Positions 59,571 to 64,000 of a stretch of DNA of 64,000 nucleotides are shown piece by piece. Source of the DNA: Caldimicrobium sp964493015. Lineage in GTDB: Bacteria; Desulfobacterota; Thermodesulfobacteria; Thermodesulfobacteriales; Thermodesulfobacteriaceae. The translations under genes were made by a program, and so were the position numbers. Position 1 is the stretch's first letter, and each line of letters starts with the position of its first letter. Under the pieces are notes generated by a model. It ran no database searches, was not told the origin of the DNA, and saw nothing but the letters and a program-made list of their open reading frames with translations. The stretch spans positions 1 to 64,000 of the forward strand of contig CAZBLU010000005.1 of assembly GCA_964493015.1 (NCBI GenBank), in the 5' to 3' direction.

Positions 59571-60011
59571 ATGAGGGTACTTCTTTTAGAAAGGGTATGG
59601 CAAGAGATCCGCTCTCATGTGGAAAGATTCTATCCTGAAGAGGCTTGCGGGCTCCTTTTAGGGAATTCATTAGGGGGAACCTATCAAGTCTTTAAGGCCC
59701 ATCTTGCCCATAATGTATGGGAGAAACAGGAAGAAAGAGGGAGAAGATATGCCATAAATCCTGGTGAGTTTCTTAAGGCTGAGAGAGAGGCTGAAAGGGA
59801 GAACCTCTCTATATTAGGTATCTTTCATTCCCATCCCGATTACCCTGCCTATCCTTCTCAGTTTGATCAAGAACAGGCCTGGGAGGGTTATCTCTACCTT
59901 ATTCTTGGTTTAAGGAAAGGTAAGGTAGTGGAAAAGGGGGTTTTTATCTTCTCTCCTTCCAGGGAAATCATAGCAGTTCCCTTAGAAATAGTTGAGGAGG
60001 TGAGAACATGA
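59571..60011 (+). CDS. mec: JAMM/MPN+ metalloprotease (Mec/HcyD type)
   Basis: A 146-residue zinc isopeptidase. The JAMM motif is intact: HSHPDYPAYPSQFD with H86, H88, S96 and D99, plus an upstream Glu (YPEEACGLLLG). In Mycobacterium Mec releases cysteine from the CysO-cysteine adduct; in Wolinella HcyD additionally removes a residue after the Gly-Gly of its sulfur carrier. The carrier encoded here (61243) ends GGN, so both roles are possible. Overlaps thrC by 4 bases. Confidence 0.88.
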   Translation: MRVLLLERVWQEIRSHVERFYPEEACGLLLGNSLGGTYQVFKAHLAHNVWEKQEERGRRYAINPGEFLKAEREAERENLSILGIFHSHPDYPAYPSQFDQEQAWEGYLYLILGLRKGKVVEKGVFIFSPSREIIAVPLEIVEEVRT

Positions 60012-61240
60012 GCTATGTAAAAGGATTAAAGTGCAGAGAATGTGGAAGAGCTTATCCTAAGGAACCTATCTTTGTCTGTGAATGGTGTTTTGGTCCCTTA
60101 GAAGTTGATTATGACTATGATAGTATCAAAAAAGTATTTAATCAAAAGGAGCTTGAAAAAAGGCCCCCTAACTTATGGAGATATAGAGAGCTTCTTCCTA
60201 TAGATAAAGACCCAGTTTGTGGATTGCATTCAGGTTTTACTCCCCTTATTGAAGCCAAAAATTTGGCCTCTGCTTTAGGGATTAAAAAATGCTTTATTAA
60301 GGATGACTCTGTTAATCACCCCACTCTCTCTTTCAAGGATAGGGTTGTAGCTGTGGCTCTGTCCAAGGCCAAAGAATTTGGCTTTAAAACTGTAGCCTGT
60401 GCCTCCACAGGAAATCTGGCTAACGCCGTTGCTGCCCATTCCCGTTATAGCGGTTTTGATTGCTATGTCTTTATTCCTCATGATCTTGAAGCCTCAAAGA
60501 TATTATCTTCCCTTATTTACGGCGTCAATTTGGTGGCTATTGAAGGGAATTACGATGAGGTAAACAGGCTCTGTGCAGAGATAGCCATGAATTTTCGCTG
60601 GGCCTTTGTCAATGTGAATTTAAGGCCCTATTATGCAGAAGGCTCCAAAACCTATGGTTTTGAAATAGCAGAACAACTTGGCTTTAGAGCACCCCAAAAT
60701 ATAGTCATACCAGCTGCCTCTGGCTCTTTGGTAACTAAGATCTATAAAGGTCTTTGGGAGTTTTACCATTTAGGATTAATCAAAGAATTTAATAGTAGAT
60801 TTTTCTTGGCCCAAGCTGAGGGATGTGCTCCTATTGTCCAGGCCTTTAGAGAGGGCTCTAACATAATCAAACCAGTAAAGCCCAAAACTATAGCCAAATC
60901 CATAGCTATTGGAAATCCTGCTGACGGGGTTTATGCCTTAGACATAGTCAAAAAAACTAAGGGCTATGCTGAGGCAGTAAATGATAAAGAGATCATAGAA
61001 GGAATTAAACTTTTAGCGGAAACTGAGGGAATCTTTACGGAGACCGCAGGAGGTGTAACTGTAGCAGTCACGCAAAAACTTATTCAAAGGGGGCTCATAA
61101 ATAGGGATGAAGAAGTGGTTATCTGCATAACAGGTAATGGCCTTAAAACCCAAGAGGCTGTGCAATCTTCCCTTAAAGAAATCATAAAGATAAAACCTTC
61201 CTTAGAGGAATTTAAAAAACACATAAAAGGAGGTGCTTAG
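60008..61240 (+). CDS. thrC: threonine synthase with N-terminal zinc ribbon
   Basis: A PLP enzyme of 410 residues converting O-phosphohomoserine to threonine. The N-terminal ribbon has C9, C12, C24 and C27; the PLP lysine is K110 (LSFKDRVVAV), and ACASTGNLANAVAAH is the phosphate-binding loop. Placement inside a sulfur-carrier operon is interesting, because O-phosphohomoserine is also a possible acceptor for homocysteine synthesis; the sequence alone supports a threonine synthase fold, not the acceptor. It overlaps mec by 4 bases and precedes the carrier by 2 bases. Confidence 0.88.
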   Translation: MSYVKGLKCRECGRAYPKEPIFVCEWCFGPLEVDYDYDSIKKVFNQKELEKRPPNLWRYRELLPIDKDPVCGLHSGFTPLIEAKNLASALGIKKCFIKDDSVNHPTLSFKDRVVAVALSKAKEFGFKTVACASTGNLANAVAAHSRYSGFDCYVFIPHDLEASKILSSLIYGVNLVAIEGNYDEVNRLCAEIAMNFRWAFVNVNLRPYYAEGSKTYGFEIAEQLGFRAPQNIVIPAASGSLVTKIYKGLWEFYHLGLIKEFNSRFFLAQAEGCAPIVQAFREGSNIIKPVKPKTIAKSIAIGNPADGVYALDIVKKTKGYAEAVNDKEIIEGIKLLAETEGIFTETAGGVTVAVTQKLIQRGLINRDEEVVICITGNGLKTQEAVQSSLKEIIKIKPSLEEFKKHIKGGA

Positions 61241-61242
61241 CC

Positions 61243-61521
61243 ATGGCAGTAAAAGTCAGAATCCCAACCCCACTTTTATCTCTAACCCAAGGTCAAAGGG
61301 AAGTTGAGGCAGAAGGTGCCACCCTCAAGGAGCTTATTGAGGACCTGGAAAGGAAATACCCAGGCCTTAAGGAAAGACTCTGCGATGAAGAGGGGAATAT
61401 AAGGCGCTTTATTAACTTTTTTGTCAATGATGAGGACATACGCTTTTTACAGGGAGAGGAGACCCCTTTAAAGCCAGGTGATGTGGTCTCCATCGTGCCA
61501 GCCATTGCTGGGGGAAATTAA
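61243..61521 (+). CDS. ThiS/MoaD/CysO-type sulfur carrier with a Gly-Gly-Asn end
   Basis: A 92-residue beta-grasp protein (ubiquitin-like) with MoaD-type core LKPGDVVSIVPAIAGG. Such carriers are adenylated by an E1-like enzyme at the terminal Gly and converted to a thiocarboxylate that gives sulfide to cysteine or homocysteine synthase. Here an Asn (AAT codon at 61516-61518) follows the Gly90-Gly91 pair, so the protein cannot be activated until one residue is removed. It is 2 bases after thrC and close to the E1-like gene, with the JAMM gene upstream. Confidence 0.88.
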   Translation: MAVKVRIPTPLLSLTQGQREVEAEGATLKELIEDLERKYPGLKERLCDEEGNIRRFINFFVNDEDIRFLQGEETPLKPGDVVSIVPAIAGGN

Positions 61522-61545
61522 AATCCAAAAAAGAGGAGGAAACCT

Positions 61546-61785
61546 ATGCCTAAGCTATGGTTACATTTAATATTTCCTGAAAGTCAGATCAAGAAGCCCG
61601 TCATTTATAGAATGGCCATTAAGCATCAAGTAGTTCCCAATATTAGAAGGGCTAATGTGACAGAGAGCACAGGGGAGATGATTTTAGAACTAAGTGGCAA
61701 AAAAGAAAACTTGGAAAAGGCAATTAAATATTTGAAAAGATTAAAAATAAAGGTAGAACCCATTACTGGGGATATTTTGGAATAG
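61546..61785 (+). CDS. NIL-domain protein
   Basis: A 79-residue stand-alone NIL domain, ferredoxin-like, as found at the C-terminus of MetN transporter ATPases where it binds methionine. Start MPKLWLHLIFPESQIKKP and the pattern ANVTESTGEMILELSG fit. In related operons such proteins go with ThiS/MoaD carriers and are thought to sense or bind sulfur amino acids. It is 24 bases after the carrier and 12 bases before the MoeB-like gene. Confidence 0.82.
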   Translation: MPKLWLHLIFPESQIKKPVIYRMAIKHQVVPNIRRANVTESTGEMILELSGKKENLEKAIKYLKRLKIKVEPITGDILE

Positions 61786-61797
61786 GAGGAAGAAGGC

Positions 61798-62934
61798 ATG
61801 GAAGAAATTTTCTTGAGTAAGGAGGAAATATACCGGTATAGCCGTCACCTTCTTATACCAGAAGTGGGGATAAGAGGACAAAGGGTCCTAAAGGCCTCTA
61901 AGGTTTTAATAGTAGGCACAGGAGGCCTTGGTTCTCCCATCTCTCTATACTTAGCCGCTGCAGGTGTAGGTAAAATAGGTCTTGTAGACTTTGACACCGT
62001 TGACGAAAGCAATCTGCAGAGGCAGATCGTTCATGCCACCTCCACCATAGGTATGCCCAAAGTGGAATCAGCTAAGATACGCCTCTTAGAAATTAATCCC
62101 TATATTGAAATTGTCGCCTATCAGTGTCTTCTTAACCGAGAAAACATCATGGATATAGCTAAGGACTATGATATTATTATTGATGGCACCGACAATTTTC
62201 CCACTCGCTATCTCTTAAATGATGCAGCCTTTTTCCTGAAGAAACCTCTAATTTATGGAAGCATCTTTCGCTTTGAGGGGCAGGTGACGGTCTTTGATAG
62301 CAGAAGAGGTCCCTGTTACAGATGTCTCTATCCTGAGCCCCCTCCACCAGGGACAGTCCCTTCCTGCGCAGAGGGGGGTGTTTTTGGGGTCTTACCTGGG
62401 GTGGTGGGGGCTATTCAGGCAACTGAAGCCCTAAAACTCCTATTAGACCTGGGGGAACCTTTGATTGGGAAGCTCCTTCTCTATGATGCCCTCCATATGG
62501 AGTTTCGCTTTTTAAAATTAAGAAAGAACCCTCACTGCCCCCTTTGTGGAGAAAATCCTACCATCCATGAACTCATGGATTATGAAAATTTTTGTGGTAC
62601 AGAAGTCCTTCCAGAAAACCCTCAGTATGAGCTATCCCCACAGGAATTAAAGGAAAAATTAAAGGAGGAAAACTTAGTAATTCTTGATGTTAGAGAGCCC
62701 CATGAATGGGAAATCTGCCATTTGCCCAAGAGTATCTTTATCCCCTTAGAGAAACTGCCAGCCACCATCCATCAATTAGATCCCACTAAAGAATATGTAG
62801 TCGTTTGTAAGGTAGGTAAAAGAAGCTACTCGGCATTAGAGTTATTACTTGGAGCAGGCTTTAGGGCCTACCATCTAAGAGGGGGCCTAAATAACTATGC
62901 TAAGGAGGTTGACCCTGAGATGCCTATTTACTAA
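61798..62934 (+). CDS. moeB: E1-like sulfur-carrier adenylyltransferase with C-terminal rhodanese
   Basis: A 378-residue MoeB/ThiF-type enzyme: the nucleotide-binding loop GTGGLGS (about 40-46), DESNLQRQIVHA, structural zinc pairs CYRCLY and CPLCGE, the candidate thioester region SCAEGGVFGVLPG, and a C-terminal rhodanese domain (about 280-375) with active-site C337 in VVCKVGKRS. It should adenylate the carrier at 61243 and transfer sulfur from a persulfide on C337. It is the last gene of the operon, 12 bases after the NIL gene; its stop overlaps the convergent IscU paralogue by 11 bases. Confidence 0.88.
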   Translation: MEEIFLSKEEIYRYSRHLLIPEVGIRGQRVLKASKVLIVGTGGLGSPISLYLAAAGVGKIGLVDFDTVDESNLQRQIVHATSTIGMPKVESAKIRLLEINPYIEIVAYQCLLNRENIMDIAKDYDIIIDGTDNFPTRYLLNDAAFFLKKPLIYGSIFRFEGQVTVFDSRRGPCYRCLYPEPPPPGTVPSCAEGGVFGVLPGVVGAIQATEALKLLLDLGEPLIGKLLLYDALHMEFRFLKLRKNPHCPLCGENPTIHELMDYENFCGTEVLPENPQYELSPQELKEKLKEENLVILDVREPHEWEICHLPKSIFIPLEKLPATIHQLDPTKEYVVVCKVGKRSYSALELLLGAGFRAYHLRGGLNNYAKEVDPEMPIY

Positions 62935-63340
62935 GGGACTCCCCACCCTTAGAAAGAAATTGGGATAGCTCCCTTTTTAATATATCTAAATTTATTATGG
63001 GACAGCCCAGTTTGTTTTCGGGGATGCCATGAGATAGCTCAGCCAATATTCCTTCCCTATCTAAGCTAAGGGCCTCCTCAATGAGGAGGCCCTTTAACCT
63101 CTCAGTAAGCTTGCTAAGAAAGGCAATAGCTGCTACACAGCCTTGCAATTTAAATTTAGCATCCCCAATTCGGTCACCTTCAAACTTAAGGTATAACTTT
63201 AGAAGACAGGGCGAAGGAGGAGACTCTTCCAGACATACAGGGTCTTCAATTGTTACTATTAAATCTGCCTCTGGAATTTCCCCTACATTACGAGGGTTTA
63301 AGAATTCTTCCAAGACCTTCTTGCCATAATATTTACCCAT
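62924..63340 (-). CDS. divergent IscU/NifU-N paralogue
   Basis: A 138-residue protein with the IscU fold pattern (KVLEEFLNPRNVGEIPEADL, LQGCVAAIAFLSKLTE) but changed at the active site: C36 is followed by LEE instead of GD, an 8-10-residue insertion with an extra Cys (C45) comes next, and the HC pair near residue 102 of canonical IscU is here G112-C113. C68 is kept. The lost Asp/His suggest altered cluster handling or a regulatory role. It overlaps the canonical iscU by 8 bases. Confidence 0.75.
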   Translation of the reverse strand: MGKYYGKKVLEEFLNPRNVGEIPEADLIVTIEDPVCLEESPPSPCLLKLYLKFEGDRIGDAKFKLQGCVAAIAFLSKLTERLKGLLIEEALSLDREGILAELSHGIPENKLGCPIINLDILKRELSQFLSKGGESLSK

Positions 63341-63707
63341 GGCTTTTCTTACTCTTATAGTCCTCTATAGCCTTTTTCAGGGCATCAAGCCCGAGGACAG
63401 AACAATGAACCTTTTGAGGTGGAAGCCCTCCAAGCTCAGCTACAATCTCTTCTTTAGTCAATTTCATGGCCTCATCAATAGTTTTTCCCTTTACCATTTC
63501 CGTTAAAATGCTGGAGACGGCAATAGCAGCTGCACACCCAAAGGTTTTAAACTTAATATCCTCAATTAAATTATCTCTAACTTTGATGTAAAGATACATC
63601 ATATCTCCGCACACAGGATTTCCTTCAATACCCACTCCATCTGCATCAGGTATTTCTCCTACATTTTTAGGATTCATAAAATGCTCTATTACCTTCTGAC
63701 TATACAT
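63333..63707 (-). CDS. iscU: iron-sulfur cluster scaffold IscU/NifU-N
   Basis: A 124-residue scaffold protein on which [2Fe-2S] clusters are built. The ligand set is complete: C33 and D35 (NPVCGD), C58 (FGCAAAIA) and H101-C102 (KVHCS). No iscS, iscA or isc regulator is in the window. A ribosome site (GGGAGGTGAGG) precedes the ATG, and the Cys-rich protein ends 36 bases upstream on the same strand. Confidence 0.93.
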   Translation of the reverse strand: MYSQKVIEHFMNPKNVGEIPDADGVGIEGNPVCGDMMYLYIKVRDNLIEDIKFKTFGCAAAIAVSSILTEMVKGKTIDEAMKLTKEEIVAELGGLPPQKVHCSVLGLDALKKAIEDYKSKKSHG

Positions 63708-63742
63708 ACTAAGTCCTCACCTCCCTCAAAGATTTTTAATCT

Positions 63743-64000
63743 CTACAAGCGAATATTCCTGGGATTCATACCCCCACAACCATCTTTGGCAAAGGGCTTT
63801 TCACAATTGCCCATATAACAGCCCTTGCCACTAAACCCAAAAGGATTAACAAAGGTAAACCATTTTTGCACGGTCCTTTTAATCTGCCCTTCACTATAGC
63901 CTTCCTTAACCATCCACTTAGCCAGACCCATCCAGGATCTGTAAAGATTACATTCGCATCAGCAAGTCAAGGCACTTGATTCCGCACAACAGGGAGCCTT
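63743..64000 (-). CDS. partial Cys-rich protein with in-frame TGA (possible selenoprotein)
   Basis: The frame enters at the window edge (KAPCCAESSALTC), runs through TGA at 63961-63959 and continues CECNLYRSWMGLAKWM to TAG at 63745-63743, ending in NPRNIRL. The TGA stands between two Cys codons (C-TGA-C-E-C), and the sequence on both sides reads as one protein rich in Cys (GKGCYMGNC, KDGCGGM). The next ATG (63931) has no ribosome site, so a start there is unlikely. A SECIS-like hairpin follows 18 bases after the TGA. Alternatives are a pseudogene or a sequence error. I do not recognise the family; the 5' end is missing. Confidence 0.5.
63924..63940 (-). promoter_or_regulatory. SECIS-like hairpin after the in-frame TGA
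   Basis: On the minus strand AGATCC (63940-63935) pairs with GGGTCT (63929-63924; five Watson-Crick pairs and one T-G) around the loop TGGAT. The loop has G at its second base and starts 24 bases after the TGA. Both fit the general description of bacterial SECIS elements (a G in the first two loop bases, loop about 16-37 bases after the UGA). Confidence 0.4.

Overview
The window looks like the chromosome of a thermophilic, flagellated, anaerobic Gram-negative-type bacterium, most like Thermodesulfobacteria (Thermodesulfobacterium or Caldimicrobium relatives) or Aquificae. This rests on impression rather than a search: AT-rich DNA, Lys/Glu/Ile-rich proteins, very tight gene packing, zinc-binding forms of S4, S14, L36 and adenylate kinase, an EF-Tu with Aquifex-like stretches, long-form HisG, a Rieske/cytochrome b pair and sulfur-carrier-dependent amino acid synthesis. 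No rRNA, tRNA, CRISPR array, IS element or prophage was found.

Layout. 1-2.7 kb: small c-type cytochrome and RNase R. 2.7-8.7 kb (accessory): amphi-Trp protein, NikR, a ZraSR-like histidine kinase/sigma54 activator pair, an OB-fold-like exported protein, two ZraP/Spy-like periplasmic proteins behind a candidate sigma54 promoter, and a TrkA-domain potassium channel. 8.7-29.8 kb: on the minus strand, a complete str-S10-spc-alpha supercluster (rpsL to rplQ, with fusA, tuf, secY, adk, map, infA, rpmJ and rpoA) followed by miaB. 29.8-38.8 kb: CBS protein, rarA, a second kinase/sigma54 activator pair, glyA, dCMP deaminase, glcD-like oxidase and a full-length but divergent DnaA. 39-43.9 kb: orphan oligopeptide ABC ATPases, SlyD-like isomerase, argF, glycosyltransferase. 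44-46.5 kb: fliD/fliS flagellar export genes behind two well-matched sigma28 promoters. 46.5-50.7 kb: GGDEF, HDOD and small signalling proteins in an operon with hisG, hisI and trpC. 50.8-55.2 kb: the rpmH-rnpA-yidD-yidC-jag-mnmE block. 55.3-58.4 kb: MBL hydrolase, ruvC, ruvA, Rieske and cytochrome b, overlapping one another. 58.5-62.9 kb: cysM-mec-thrC-ThiS/MoaD-NIL-MoeB/rhodanese. 62.9-64 kb: two IscU-type scaffolds and the 3' part of a Cys-rich protein.

The most interesting part is the right end. The sulfur-carrier operon is preceded by an apparently leaderless 33-codon ORF with five Cys codons, three of them consecutive, directly at a perfect 9-bp hairpin. This looks like a cysteine-responsive attenuator. 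The carrier protein ends in Gly-Gly-Asn, so a C-terminal residue should have to be removed before activation, and the operon encodes a JAMM protease that could do it. At the window edge a Cys-rich reading frame runs through an in-frame TGA lying between cysteines and followed by a SECIS-like hairpin, so it may be an unannotated selenoprotein. Several genes (272, 7723, 30348, 42758, 58382 and the 58508 leader ORF) lack a Shine-Dalgarno and start only a few bases after a -10-like element, which suggests frequent leaderless transcription. Gene families were recognised by motif reading only.
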